A stretch of 64,000 nucleotides of DNA from Ariolimax columbianus (Eukaryota > Mollusca > Gastropoda > Stylommatophora > Arionidae), in assembly GCA_036924085.1 (NCBI GenBank), contig JAVGWX010000007.1:70393535-70457534 (forward strand), read 5' to 3'. Of this stretch, positions 1 to 12,499 are shown piece by piece; the first letter of the stretch is position 1; each line of letters opens with the position of its first letter. Under the pieces are notes generated by a model. That model was not told where the DNA came from. It worked only from the letters and a program-made list of their open reading frames with translations, and searched no databases. The translations under genes were made by a program, and so were the position numbers.

Positions 1-222
1 ATTACTGTGTGAACACCAATAGCTTTCACTGAAAGGAAGATGAGGACCACCCAACGCTGCTTACGGGTTGGTTGAAGTGCTCAGTAGCGACAAGTTTGTG
101 TTAATGTAAGAACAGATTGAAAAGTTGAATCTAAAACGTAAACAGTTGTATTTATTGTACAAAAGGTTTTCTGGGGATCTGCTGGCCGAAACACTCGCTT
201 CAACGTCTATCTCTCTTATGGC

Positions 223-590
223 TTGGAGATTTCACCATCCACAGGACCCGTAGTAAGATTGACCCTATTACTTTCATTTCTTTTCTGTTGCTTGGTGTTC
301 ATATTTTCTGTTGTTAGATGGGTTTTTTTTCTGTTGCTCGACGTATGTTTTGCATTATTTGGTGAATGTTTTCTGTTGTTCGATGCACATATTTTCTGTT
401 GTTCTGTGTATATCTTTTCTGTTTTTCGGTGTACATCTTTCCTTGTTAATCGATGCGTATCTCTTCTGATGTTCATTGTATATGTTTGCTGTTCGCAGTA
501 TCTGTTTTTTTGGTTCTTTGAAGTATGTTTTCTGTTGTTTGATGTAACATGTTTTCTGTTATTTTATGTTTATATTTTGCAATAGTAGAC
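223..590. repeat. Degenerate tandem repeat (TTTTCTGTTGTTCGATGTACAT-like)
   Basis: About a dozen diverged units of roughly 25-30 bp containing TTTTCTGTTGTTC and TGTATATC/GTACATC. The open frames on both strands here come from the repeat. Confidence 0.7.
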
Positions 591-1073
591 ACTGCAGCTG
601 GGGATGCGTTCAAGAATACATTGCATTAAGTTGTAGCTTTTTGTGAGATGAGTGGATCAGTAGCCTTCGTATCTGTTTTGTGTTCCATAACAGAATGTCA
701 GTTACCCATTTACAAATAAGTAGACTAGACCGTGATATTACGGGAGAGCAAACAGTTCATATTGTTAGGAGCAACTAACAACTCTGCCAAAATAATTGTA
801 ATATCTGGGCAAGCCCCTGGGCTATCTCCAAATGGCGGCCATGGAAACATGGTATACTCAAATAGTCTGCCTAAGCGAGTGCGAATCGTAGAGAAAATGC
901 TTCCAAACATGCCGTGCTGAAACCGTATGTGTGAGCCAAAAGGATCAGAAATCGCAGTCTCGCTGTAAACCACGACACAATATACTATTTTAGACGAACG
1001 CCAGAAGAAGGAGGAGAAGAAACAAAAGGTAATATATGTATGAGCACAGTATTCCTGCAAGAAAACCATAACC

Positions 1074-1140
1074 TAACGTCCTTATACTGGTTTAGAAGAC
1101 TTTACACAGTCTGTATATAACCAGTTTCTTGGAGGGTGGT
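1074..1140 (-). mobile_element. CR1/L2-like LINE extreme 3' end fragment
   Basis: ACGTCCTTATACTGGTTTAG and the bases after it match the reverse complement of the last about 65 bp of the copy at 55.57-55.63 kb (TTCTAAGCCAGTATAAAGAC). It is a short 3' fragment. Confidence 0.75.
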
Positions 1141-1592
1141 TTTTACCGATGTGCGACACCATCTTAATAGACTCAAACACTAGAGCTAAGTAGACCCGCA
1201 GCCAGTTAGGCGGCATTTATTGCTGCACTTAACAAAACCACCTGGGAGAAAAGTACAAATAACTTTGGTAGATTTTTAGCTTGAATTTTGTCCGGTCAGC
1301 GGCCTTTAATCCAACTCTTTTCAATTTCCAACTGCAAAAGAATTTTTAACGTTCTCATCGCTGAACATGGTAAACAGTGGTTCTGTTCTTCTGTTTGGGT
1401 AGAGAAGGAAGAATAGGTTGAATAGTAAACACGATCAAATCTTTGTGTGTGTGAATAAAGTTTCTGTGGGTAATCAATTAAAAGATAAAAGTAGTCCCAC
1501 TGCAGTCGTGGATGAAGTGTTTGACTCTTGAACTAGTTCTCAGCTTTTTCATCATTAGGCGAGCCTGCTTCTCGTAACTGTAATTCGGCGAT

Positions 1593-1695
1593 CCAATATT
1601 TTCAGCTGGGTAGACTAAACCGCACCGTGGCCAATAATCGAACCAGTGTCCTTTGCTACGAGACAAAAAGCATTCTAACTGCTCTGCTACATAGA
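1593..1695 (-). mobile_element. tRNA-derived SINE head
   Basis: On the - strand, GTAGCAGAGCAGTTAGAATG is A-box-like and CACTGGTTCGATTATTGG carries a B-box (GGTTCGA). These are followed by CTACCCAGCTG, a core motif seen in the SINEs at 17.5 and 42.8 kb. It does not fold as a full tRNA. Confidence 0.65.
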
Positions 1696-1767
1696 CTCAG
1701 ATAAACTACTAGAAAACGTAAAGAATATTTCTTCATAGCTTGTTCCAAGAAGAACGAATACAGTGAA

Positions 1768-2075
1768 GAGAATCTCTGCATCGCGCAGTACAAGAAGAGT
1801 GAATAAGGTACAGAGATTCTCTGCATCGCGCAGTACAAGAAGAGTGAATAAGGTACAGAGATTCTCTGCATCGCGCAGTACAAGAAGAGTGAATAAGGTA
1901 CAGAGATTCTCTGCATCGCGCAGTACAAGAAGAGTGAATAAGGTACAGAGATTCTCTATATTGCGCGCTACAAGATTAGTCAATAAAGTACAGAGAATCT
2001 TTACATCGCGCGGTACAAGAAGAGTGAATAAGGCACAGAGACTATATTGCACGCTACAAGATCAGTCAATAAAGT
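1768..2075. repeat. 45-bp minisatellite, about 7 units
   Basis: Unit contains AGATTCTCTGCATCGCGCAG and TACAAGAAGAGTGAATAAGG. The first four units are near-identical and the last two to three are diverged. The unit length is a multiple of three, so open frames occur on both strands; no coding is inferred. Confidence 0.95.
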
Positions 2076-3104
2076 AAATAGAATCACTTTTAACTCGTGC
2101 AACACCCGCGACCATCTTTAACAAACTAAGAATGTAGAGATTTCCTTAAAACTCAAGAACAACGTTGGCTGACATACAAAAACTATTAAAGTGTGGTTTT
2201 AAATGCGAACATAACATATACACACCTCAGTAATATAAAAAAAATAGTTTTATAACATTTGATCAATATCAAAGCAATTGTAAACTTCGAGGTTAGTAAA
2301 CAGAGTAATGGCAACATTCTAGAATATTTTAAGCACTCGGAAAACATACACCACAAAATACAGAGAAGAAATCAAAGTTGGAGGCAATCCATATTCAAAG
2401 TACGGGACACCAGTTGACAGAGATGTCTTTCCGCAGAGAAAGATGAGTTTAATTCAGACAATTAGACTCTCTACATTTGATACAAAGATTAGCAACCACT
2501 AACTCCTGTCATCTGACCTGCTGTCACTCTCTCAATGTTCTCAGTGTCAGATTGCCTATATTATTTATGACAGATCAGCATTCGCAGGTTTGATTTGATC
2601 TCTGCTTGGCAACGAAATCTTAAAAAAAGCGATATGCCTCCTTGTGTGTCTTATCAAACGTTTTTTCTTGTTTAGTAAATATATCAGCTTTGTAATTTGT
2701 GTGTGGGTGGATGTATGGGAATGACATTGCTTGTTATAGTGTACAGAACTAACAGGGGAAGCATATTTTTTAACAATATCTCAATTCTGCAGACATATTG
2801 TTATACTTGTCATTTCCTGTTTTTTTATTTGTTTTTTATTTTGGAGTTTTGGGATAATATTTCTTTGCTATGTGCGGTCGTGGTTTTCTTAGGCGCTTTT
2901 AGTGTCTTTGTCTTCTGTCATTAGGGCTTTTATTCCCGTTGGTGAGATGAACTAGTATGATTTTTTAGGGCTGGGCAATAAAGCCGCTTGTTCCTGCAAT
3001 TGCCACGCAGTGTACCGGATAAGTTTTTATTTGACTTCAGATAGATATAAACATCGAATGCATAACCGGGGTTAGGAACGCATGCCTTCATTGTTAGAAG
3101 AGGG
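2076..3104. other. Unassigned AT-rich stretch
   Basis: I see no gene, RNA or clear repeat. The small open frames show no motifs. Confidence 0.5.
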
Positions 3105-3250
3105 GGAGAGGAGTGTAACCAAGTGGTTAGTAATATGACTCACAAATCAAACATAGACATGTTCGGATTCACTAAGGTAGTGAACACATTAACAAGTCGG
3201 ATGCTCGGGGTTGTAAGGTACAAAACACTCTGTCTAAGGAAACAAGGCGA
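3105..3250 (+). mobile_element. SINE-like fragment with tRNA-like head
   Basis: GTAACCAAGTGGTTAGTAAT and the following TCGGATTCA resemble the fragment at 34.66 kb (GTAGCGAAGTGGTTAGTGAC...TTCGGATTCA). Further on, GCTCGGGGTTGTAAGGTACAA echoes the middle of the GAA-tailed SINE. Confidence 0.5.
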
Positions 3251-4134
3251 AGCAAAAACAATGCCGACACCCAAACTGCTCGACCACTCGCTTTTGCCTT
3301 TTAGCCAAATTTCATTTTCAATATTTTTGGAGGTTTATTTGTTAGCTATGTTACATATATATTCTTCCGTATATTCTCAGTAAATAAATTAAAACTTTCT
3401 CAACTATTTGCGCAGCACAAGTCTTCTACAAATTGTGACCAAATCCTTATAGCATGTACTATCTATTACATCTACCTACACAACGTCTGGTCCACTGTCA
3501 AATTGTCTTCCCAAATTATGTTTTGATTCCTCTCTTTCACGATGACAGTTTCAGAACAGAGAATGTCTAGTAATCCTGTGATCCGGTATCCTTGACGTGT
3601 GTTGTTCTACGTATAATAGGTGCAGTTGATCGCCTCTAGTTTCACCGTTGTTTGTCTGTTTTTTTCCAATAATTTAGTTATCTAATCATACAATTGTATT
3701 ACTTCTATTAAGCAAAAACACCTATATTTAACGTTACAATATTTTCTTTCAAATTAAACAAATTGCTATATAAATATTTTAAATAATAATTCATGTTATT
3801 TAAAGGGTCTTTTATCTGTATTTCTGCTATATAGACGTGCTACCTTTTCTCCTTTCAGCTCCAAATTCGATTTCTTTATATGTATAAATTATTGCTAGCC
3901 ACACAGAATAGTTGCAAGAAGAGTTGATTATTGGTTTCTGACGCTATTGTGTTTCTTTAATGTGTCTTTCGCACATTGAATCAACCTCACCTCTCGTGTC
4001 TTTTGTTTCTCAGCCACATAAAGTCTAAGAATTTTTAGACGGAAAAACATTTACAATACAATTAGTTTTTAAACAATCTGCCAGTGATCTTTGAATAAGG
4101 CTATAAAGTGATGCTCCATTCAATTTATGCTTTG

Positions 4135-4270
4135 CTGCGTATTTGAATCCTTGAATGTAATTCTCCCTCCCTCTGCGTATTTGAATCCTTGTACGTAATT
4201 CTCCCTCCCTCTGCGTATTTGAATCCTTGTATGCAATTCTCCCCCCCCCCTCCCCCACTGCGTATTTAAG
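4135..4270. repeat. 38-bp tandem repeat, 3-4 units
   Basis: Unit TGCGTATTTGAATCCTTGTA + CGTAATTCTCCCTCCCTC. The last unit carries an expanded C run. Confidence 0.9.
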
Positions 4271-4844
4271 TATTAACACCGTTAGTCTTCATTGTTTCGA
4301 ATTTGACGAAATAATTATCTGACAGAAATTCCGATCATATTATTTCGTTCCTTGACTTCGAAAAGCTTCATGTCCATCTTTCTCATAGTTGTCTACATGA
4401 CAAATGAATGACTGCTATGATAAAACAAACTAACACAGTAAAGTTAATCTAACATCTGTCAGCACTATATTTGCACAAATTCAGGACGCAATTGACCTAA
4501 ATTATTACCGTGGCTGATGAAGACCTTTCCTACAAAGGATGTCACACCGGTCCACTTAACATGCCTTAAGAGTTACTCATAACAGAGCACCCAGGCAGCT
4601 GTTAAGATATGGATAAGGGTGCTAGTTTTTATGTCTCTTTAAATGTTTAATAACTGCTTTTTAAAACAAAACAAAAGCCACGTGCACCGATATGGTAGAT
4701 TGTTAGGTCTAGCTGCCATTTGTAAATGTATCGTTATAAGCAATGGACACGATGAAGATCTCACAACAGATAATTGCCATTATAGATTACACGCGGAAGC
4801 AAAAATTTTCAACTAGTGTTCCACTGAACTCTAGGTCTCTTCGA

Positions 4845-5145
4845 ATGTCTTTATTGGTTAAGGAAGAGCCCTCCCCCCCCCCTTTACTTCAGCGAATGTC
4901 TGTTTAGCTTTGGCGAAGGTCCTTATGGTTTATTGAAGGTCCTTATGGTGGCCACCAAATGTCTCCATAGGTTAAGCAAAGGCCCCTATATGTTCATCGA
5001 ATGTATCTACTGGCTTAGCAACGGTCCTCGTGGATTTAGCGAAAGTCTATGTGTACAGTGAGTGTCCCTATGTGTTCAATGAGCGTCCCTATGTGTTCAA
5101 TGAGCATCCCTATGTGTACAGTGAGCGTCCCTATGGGTTCAGCCA
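4845..5145. repeat. 24-bp tandem repeat, degenerate
   Basis: Units such as GTCCCTATGTGTTCAATGAG repeat cleanly at 5060-5135. Older related units (GGTCCTTATGGTTTATTGAA) extend left to about 4845. It abuts the GAA-tailed SINE. Confidence 0.85.
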
Positions 5146-5174
5146 GAGATCGCGATTGAATTAGACGAAAGTAT

Positions 5175-5529
5175 GGGATCAAGATGCTGAGCAGCGCATG
5201 AGCTGCAGTGGTCAGCGACCCATAGCTGACTGCTAGCGTCAGGGCCAGCGAACCATAGCTGCCAAGACCCTTCTACATCTACACGCGGTGATCCTGGATA
5301 ACAGGCTGCAGAAGGGCAGACTGGCTAAGGAGAAGGGATCGAAGAGGGAATGCTAACCCGGTACTCAAAAAATGCTTGCTGAAGTCGGATGTGTTGGACC
5401 GAAAGGTGCAAATATTGCAGGGAAGATGTAAACTACGACACAACGCATTCCGTTCTCTGGACTACATTCTGCTACTTACCTTTTCAGGGTTTGGTAGTGG
5501 GAGATTGAGAACGAAGAAGAAGAAGAAGA
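5175..5529 (+). mobile_element. GAA-tailed SINE
   Basis: Starts GGGATCAAGATGCTGAGCAG and ends GAGAACGAAGAAGAAG. It is colinear over its whole length with the reverse complement of 60819-61216, including GCTGAAGTCGGATGTGTTGG and GGTTTGGTAGTGGGAGATTG. It has no protein-coding capacity. The tail motif ACGAAGAAG equals that of the LINE at 51.5 kb. Confidence 0.88.
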
Positions 5530-6105
5530 TGACAGTAGTAAACAAACTAAAACCCATAACCAATATGGCTATTGTGGGCAGCCCATGATACAGGTACGTA
5601 TTTGAATGTATATTTCAATGGTTCCTAATTGATACAATAGGCACACACATGCTGATGTAGAGACGATATTTTCTCTTTCTGTTATCAGCACTTGTGCATA
5701 TATATATACATATGAACATCCGTTTTGATAAATCCTCTACTATTAATAAGCCAGTAATACATTAAAATTAAAATATACCTGAAATACTATTTATAATAAG
5801 ACATACTCGAGTATTTATACATAACAACAAATATGTTTTGATGTTCATTACCTGTTGCAATTAAAAAAACGTCGCTCTCCCATTATAAACTGACATTACT
5901 CTAATTAGTTTATAAGAATTTATTTTCTCTACTTTAACAAAATAGTTTTCCAGTTTTTTCGGAGAGTAAGCATAAGATTCACATTCAATTTTTCAAAAAT
6001 GAGGCTGACGTTCAATATTTCAACCTGGAAACATTGATGTGCAACAGAAGAATCAATAACCGCAACATACGAGAAGGTTATCGAATCTAAACAATTATAG
6101 GAAGA

Positions 6106-6528
6106 TAGCAAATGAAAAGAGAGCCCGAGTGGTCTGCCGGGGTCTTTGTGTATGGCAAGGGTAAGAATTGGACCACTCCCCCACAGAGAGCATGTCGAAA
6201 GAAGCGACTAACTGTGTGATATGGTATAACACCGGCCATGGTAATGTGGTTGGTTTAGAGCAGCATAGATGGCGCCTAGCAGGCTGCGGGTCTACTTTGC
6301 TTTTAGTGCTTGAGTCTATTAAGATGTACTTGCACATCGGTAAACCACCCTCAGTAAGCGCTTGTCCCAACGCAATCGAGTATTAAGCTGCTCGAGCCTA
6401 GCCCGCTAAGCAGGTAACCCTTCTCCCGACTACATCCAGCTCATACCAGAGCTGGGATCTGCACAAGGGCATCTGCCTCTGTAGATAAATAGGTCGACTA
6501 AGAACTAAGAACAAATAAAAAAAAAAAG
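6106..6528 (+). mobile_element. Candidate retroposon with A-rich tail
   Basis: A GC-richer block beginning AGAGAGCCCGAGTGGTCTGC (tRNA-like A-box style head) runs to AAGAACAAATAAAAAAAAAA. The head, about 400 bp length, lack of coding capacity and terminal A run fit a SINE-like retroposon. I found no second copy in the window and no clear target duplication. Confidence 0.45.
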
Positions 6529-6959
6529 GAATTTTACTGCAGCAGCCAAATCCCAATGGAGGTCGTATTGTGCGGCTCAGTTACAAGATGTGTTCTCACA
6601 TAACCCGTTCATGACAATAATCCTGGCGCGATGCCAGCACTGGTTATTAGTGTGTGTTTGTTGAACTGTCCAGTACACAATTTCGTATTTTCCGTAGCCT
6701 TTCACTTTAATGCAGTACTCTGGACAAATGTTTCCCATCTGCGGACTGGTAACGGTCCGCAAAGATGTCTGCCGGTCCGCGAAAAGTTATTACGACTTAA
6801 CGTCTTAACTGCACAGTTTGCCTTGAGGTGAGCTAAGTTCAATTAAATTGTTGGTCGTATATTCAATGGATGTCAATACAGCGCTACGTCTCTCAGAAAC
6901 AACACTGTAGCAACGGTTTTCAAATATTCTAGCAAGGAAGCAGTAACAGATTTCGCACG

Positions 6960-7145
6960 ATACTGGATGGTATGGTACCTGGTAAAGGAAGCAGAGCCAG
7001 GCCGAGGAGAAGATGAACAATTCAGAGGCTCTGGAGTTGACAGTGGCACGGGCGGGAGAGCTGGCCAGGAATCGAGAATCTTACAGATTCGCTGTCTTGA
7101 GAGCGACGTTCTACAAAGGACATACTACATGATGATGATGGTTTT
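6960..7145 (+). mobile_element. RTE-like LINE 3' end fragment
   Basis: ATGGTATGGTACCTGGTAAAG... corresponds to GMVPGK and the following Arg-rich segment of the copy at 28.1 kb. The stretch from 7103, GAGCGACGTTCTACAAAGG, with a GATGATGATG tail, matches the 28.27 and 48.26 kb copies. Frames are broken. Confidence 0.8.
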
Positions 7146-7494
7146 TTTCAAAAGTAAAAGACGTTCTATTATTAACATTTGTATTAACTGCTGGACTTTT
7201 TGTAATTTTAACTACTGTACAATTTTCATTTGATAATTTTAGATTTAAAAACGAGTACATAAAACACTCTATAAATAGTGTTGTTTAAAAAAAAATTATG
7301 TCTAAGTGGTAGTCGAACATAAAAAAAAACATTACACTCGTCCGACCGTGCAAAAAAGGTTGGGAAACACTGTTCTGGACTATTCGATTGATATTTTAAA
7401 ATATTAATTAGGTAAACTACAGCAAATAACATTTTGTTCCCAATTTAAAGAACCCCTTTCTACCTGTACTATAATCATACTTACTGTTAATGGA

Positions 7495-8110
7495 AACTTA
7501 ACTTAATGTCTTTATACAGGTTTAGATGAGTCTGCAGAGTCTGTATTCAACTACTTTCTTTTACTTCACTTGACCTAATAATAACTATGCGCATCCAATT
7601 TATTCTTGAATGCATTAATTGACTCTGCCTCAACTATTTCCGGTGGCATTGTTTTCCAACCATTCCCCTTTCTAACTAAAACATATTTCTTTGTATCTAA
7701 TTTTGATCTTTCTTTAATGAATTTGTAGCTGTGCCGCTATTGCTCTTGAAGACTGCTGCACTTTGAAAAACTTGTTTTAGTCTATTTTATCCTTTCCTTT
7801 GATTATCTTATAAACCAGTATTAATTCACATAATAACTTTCTTTCATAATTCTATCCTCATAACTACAATTCCTGATTCCCACTATCAGTTATGTCGCTC
7901 TTCTTTGTACCCAACATAACTATATCTCCTCTACGATAAGGACTCCACACCTGACCACAGTAGTCTTTTTATTATAACTAAACATTGTATTTGCCTTTTT
8001 CACTGCTACGTGGACTTGCTCACTCCCCGTACATGAATTATCTATCATAGCCCATATGTCCATGTGGATGACTGTAGATTTATCGCTCTACCTCCCTTTT
8101 CTTTTTAATA
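7495..8110 (-). mobile_element. CR1/L2-like LINE 3' end, decayed
   Basis: Reverse-strand pieces read VKKANTMF, VQRRAT*LIVGIRNCSYEDR, YKIIKGKDKID, then FKNKLDAH, the conserved C-terminal block of CR1/L2-type LINEs (usually QRRATKLIPGL...SYEERL...GDLIxVYKIL). The 3' nucleotide end (CCTGTATAAAGACATTAAGTTAAG in reverse) is shared with copies at 1074-1140 and 55.2-55.6 kb. No intact frame remains. Confidence 0.85.
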
Positions 8111-8633
8111 GGAGCATAGAACTAACCTCATTACACCTTAGGGCGATAGGTTACTAACTATTGTATAATGTCTGATAAGGTATTATCAGAGCTTTCTTTT
8201 AAATCAAGAAAAAACAAACTCTCTATGAGGCATGCAGTGGCACATACTACGTGACCTCCTACCCTATATGGGCCAACCATTGTACTAACCCTTGTAGGAT
8301 AGAGAACTTTCACATTCCGACATTCATACAAGTTAAAAGTCTTGAGTGTTAATTAGCCTTCTTGGGTTGAAATCTCTGAAAACAAAACAGGGACTATCTG
8401 GTATAACGCAACAATGAACGACTACGTAACTCGTAGTTCTAGTTCTCAGCAGACTGAAGTATATTATATACGAAGTACTGCCTTCTGTCTCCTACCCCCT
8501 TCATTTTTGTTTCATGATTTCTTACATTGATAATACAGTTATTTTTAGTTAACCTTTTTTCAAAACACGACTTTTAGTAAAGAAAGTGTAAAATGTTTTA
8601 TGAAAAAATGAGAAGAAATGCCGAATGGTGCAT

Positions 8634-8710
8634 GTGTTGTTGTTGTCGTAGCTACTAGTACTGAGTTATTTGCTCTTGTCGACGTTTCTCTGGTACCGGT
8701 TGTAGGTGGT
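8634..8710 (+). repeat. Dispersed repeat fragment (family with 13.05 and 41.29 kb)
   Basis: TTGTTGTTGTCGTAGCTACT...GAGTTATTTGCTCTTGTCGACGTTTCTCTG matches 41288-41345 (TTGTTGTTGGAAGCTACTCGTAATGACTTGAG...CTTGGCGACGTTTCTGTA). The family is unidentified. Confidence 0.5.
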
Positions 8711-8929
8711 GCTTTTCGCATCCCGTGGGGTACTACAGAATGTCGACCGAGTCCTCCTCGCTGCAGTGTAATGCAATGTGTTTGACGTGTCTCACTCCTG
8801 TGACGATCCTTCTAAGATGTGTTAAGCAGTTCAGGCTAGGAGGTACACACTGTTTGCTCAGGTCCAACCTGAATGGGGATATTAAGTTGAACACAAGAAC
8901 TGTCAGCGACCGAACAGTGGATAGGTAAG

Positions 8930-9020
8930 AGCACTTGCCTGCCGTGGCTAATCTGGGCCCGTGACCTAGCCGTGTCATGTTCCTATCTACCCAGCCGATA
9001 TGCTTACCTGACTCGTGTTT
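8930..9020 (+). mobile_element. SINE fragment
   Basis: A TAAGAGCACTTGCCTG head and CTACCCAGCCG...TTACCTGACT core block resemble the SINE at 17.5 kb. It is partial and diverged. Confidence 0.4.
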
Positions 9021-9564
9021 GAACTAATAATTATAAAGCAGAAAAAGGTATTTTTTGATCTCATTCAGACAATAAACATATCCTCCGCCGACTCACGTAG
9101 CTGATCGTCTCCCAGCACATTCGCCTCAATGCCCAAGTGTTATCAACACAATTCAGTGCTGGACCTGTACTCCGCAATCTAGATTGAAAGGCACATGGTG
9201 ATGGTCTGACAAAAAGCCAGACACCGTTAGATCAAATTTCCAACACTTTATCTCCGAGCACAATGTGTGTTACACTTCTATCTTTCGAACGCTGCCTTTT
9301 CTTAACAGAAGTTTTATTTCTTCATTGATAGGTCATTTAAAGTTAAGTTACTTTGAGCCGTAACATCTCACCACTTGGCTGTGAAAATGTGATCTTTATC
9401 CTCCCTCATCTGTTTTCAACATGACTTTTTATTTGATTTAATTGTCCATATCATTGCACTGTCCTCAACCTACCTTCGAGGTAGAAGGTGGCTTGAGTTC
9501 GGATTCTTTTATTTCATAGAAGGGGCTACTTTTTCAATATAACGGTAGCATTTATTCAGGTTCC

Positions 9565-9660
9565 TTCATTAGTCGTTGCTAAAATTGTTGTATTCAAATT
9601 CGTTTCTACATTTGTTGCATTCAAATTCGTTGCTAAAATGTGTGTATTCAAATTCGTGAC
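9565..9660. repeat. About 33-bp tandem repeat, 3 units
   Basis: GTATTCAAATTCGTTTCTAC, GCATTCAAATTCGTTGCTAA and GTATTCAAATTCGTGACCG repeat in order. Confidence 0.8.
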
Positions 9661-10082
9661 CGTATTTACTTGTCCTGTTATTTCTTAATGACATCAATTC
9701 TGTCTATAATATGTCTCCTGTCACATTCACAGTTGGAGTCCCGGGCCCCGATATAGATGTAAGGACTACGGTCGCTGCACCACATTAAACATGTCATCAA
9801 GACGACAAAGTGAGGTTGTCTGTGGCTGGAAATCTCATCACGAAGAATTTTAATGTATAAGAAATCATCACCGTAGGTGCGCGCATATGTTTCTGCTCGT
9901 GACTCATGTTATAAGATCAACTTCAGTTGTCGTTTTATGTTGTTGTTTGTGCAAACAAAATAGATATGTGAACAAGTTTTAAGAACAGTCTCGTAAAGTT
10001 GTGTCGGTCTCAGACCATCTTTAGAGTTCCCGAAATAGCCTCACTTTTAAATAGTTGCTTGTCAAAGCAGTTGAGATAGCTT

Positions 10083-10720
10083 TACCTACCTCGATAGTAT
10101 CGCTACCAGAGAAGCGATATCCATTCTGAGGTCCACAACAGGATTGCCAAGGCATGTGCTGCTTTTGGAAGACTGCGAGCAAATGTTTGAGACCAGCAGG
10201 GCATCAGTGTTGTCACTAAGATCAAGGAATATTGTGCTGTAGGGCAAACAACCCTTCTCTACGCACGCGAAACGTAGACAGTCTATTTCAGACATGCCAG
10301 GAAACTCAACAATTTCCTCGTGAGCTGTCTTCACAGGCCGCTCCGCATCAGCTGCAGGAAAGAGGGTCAACTGTGAAGTTGTCAGCATGCGGGTTCGACT
10401 CTCGGGTATCATTATGCTGCTGCAGAGTCATACATTCAGATGGACTGGTCACATTCTTTGCAAGCCCGATAAGTCCCTCACTAAACAGCTGTTGTATGGT
10501 GAGATCAGCACAGGCAGATGATAGGGGGCGGGGGGAGGAGACAAAAGAAACTATTCAAAGTCTGTCCGAAAGTCTCTCTGCACAGTTATCCCATTGATGT
10601 CTTCTTTGAGCTTCTTGCATCGAACTGCTCATCCTAGCGCACTGTTATCACACACTGTGTTCACATTTCTGAGAAGAGACTCACTCCAGGTGAGTCTACA
10701 GCGCTCGTATCGATGGGGAC
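10083..10720 (+). mobile_element. LINE reverse transcriptase C-terminal region, decayed
   Basis: The + strand, with frame changes, reads VHNRIAKACAAFGRLRANV, QQGISVVTKIK, a YACETWTVY-like block, then IIMLLQSHTFRWTGHILCKP, DKSLTKQLLYGEI and GGDKRNYSKSVRKSL. This order is typical of the thumb/C-terminal region of a widespread invertebrate LINE reverse transcriptase. Stops at about 10190 and after GEISTGR show decay. The clade is not assigned. Confidence 0.78.
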
Positions 10721-11489
10721 AGGAATATGTCGTGACATCTGAATACATGCGTAGGACACTTTCGCCATATTCGCTTGCGATGGGACACTATGACACTTAA
10801 AATACCGATTCCATCACTTGCCACTGGGCTATTTTAAATACCTTCTTGTTTTAAATAAAATCTTTTTTCGATGCTCTCTTTTTTCATTGTCATTGGTTTG
10901 TTTTTGTCTTCCTTTCTTTGCTTAAAATCTTGAACTGTTATTTAATTGTATAGCCGGAGTTCAATATTCCATTGTAATAATTCCATTCCTATATATTTTT
11001 ACCATCACTTTATAATGTTTTATTTTTTGCTGTACAGATAATTGTCCTTGCTCTCCATAATTATGATATGTTACCATAAATTGTTTTGTCTTTATTGAAT
11101 AGAATTGACCACAGTTGGGTATGCATATCATACGAGAATATAGTTAATATACGCTAGTATGTATCCGTTGGTCATCTATTTGATTTTCTTTCTTCACTTG
11201 TTAACTTTGTTGGTGCTAATATCTTCACTAATTTGATGTTACTGGTGTCAAATATCTTTCCTACATTTATTTTTTGTGGTCATATCTGGATTATTTTTAT
11301 CTTTTGGGTGTTCATTATTTTAACTGTTCATAGATATCTAGTTTCAACATTTTCACTTTTTCTATATTCTCTGGATGTCTCTATCTTTTATAATTGTATC
11401 CTTTTAGAGATAATGTCTTTACTGATGTCATCATTCTGGGAAGATTGTTGTTACTTCTTCTTCGATCAACTGATACTGTGCTTCTAGTC

Positions 11490-11745
11490 CGGTGAGGATC
11501 ACAGAGGTGACTGTGCTTCAGGTCATCCCTGGTCCCCTACATCTTTTCGAGCATGGTCGCTTCCACAGGCCAGACTGTCTCTCTTTGGTCTGCATAGGTC
11601 GCGCAGTCCTGCAGGATATGCTCCGGTGTTTACTTGGGTGCTTCACAATCGCACGTGACGGTGTCTCTGAGACCCATTCTGTGGAGGTGGACCTTGAGCT
11701 TGCAATGTTCCATTCTGAGTCTGTTATCATTCAAATTGCTAATAT
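11490..11745 (-). mobile_element. LINE C-terminal fragment with Cys/His tail
   Basis: The reverse strand reads HCKLKVHLHRMGLRDTVTCD, then CDCEAPK*TPEHILQDCATY and ADQRETVWPVEATMLEKM. The C-x-C...H-x4-C pattern and Y-x-D-x-R parallel the tail of the RNase H-bearing LINE at 53.6 kb (CPCGTGKMTAEHLLQNC, YEDQRE), so this is a related but distinct family. There is one internal stop in the Lys-Thr region. Confidence 0.78.
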
Positions 11746-12499
11746 CATCACTAGTTGTATTTGTGAGGTGCTCACATATCTACTTAGTTGATTGTCTGTA
11801 CTGATTTTATCTTTCGTGCTTTTCTTGTTGTTCTTCTCAATATTCTGTTTGTAATTGCTTTGTAGACACAACGTTGACAGTCGCGTAGCTTTGTTTTGTT
11901 TCTCTAAACAGAACAAACTACACTTACTATTAAATGTTCTTGTCCAGCATAGAAACAATATGATTGATGCTAGAATTAATCTGCATGGAACCTGTCCTGG
12001 GTTTTCTGCATGTTATACTGAGAATGTGTAAGTCAAGCTATATAATCATTATTTTGTCTGTCATACCGGATGGTGTAGCATATGTCCAACACTGCATCTG
12101 ATTTACTGTAGCCTGATTTATTAGAAAATCCTGAATCTATTTGTTTGCTGTGTTGTTTCAGTAGTAATGATTTTTACGAGGATAAGTCAGTAAGCAGGTC
12201 CCACGTTGGTAAGTGGTAGCTGAAAAATGTAGTTGGTAGTTTCTAAAGGTATCATTATGTGGCAGCAACATCAAACGTTATGATTACTGCAGATAGCGGA
12301 CGTTTAATGTCACATGCACGTGCACATATCAGATACAAAATGGCGACCGTGCTCATAGAGTGTGCAATCAAATAACAACATGCTATTGTGGCCCCCATTT
12401 TGATTAAAGGACTTCCTGTAAACGATATTCAAATGAAAATGCTTCCTGTTTACTGAAAGACGTGTCTGTCACGAAAAGCTATGCATAACTAGGTAGACG

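Noticed and set aside
1687..2077. Open frames of 104-121 codons with 15-residue repeats
   Set aside because: 45-bp minisatellite read in frame; no unique flanking domain.
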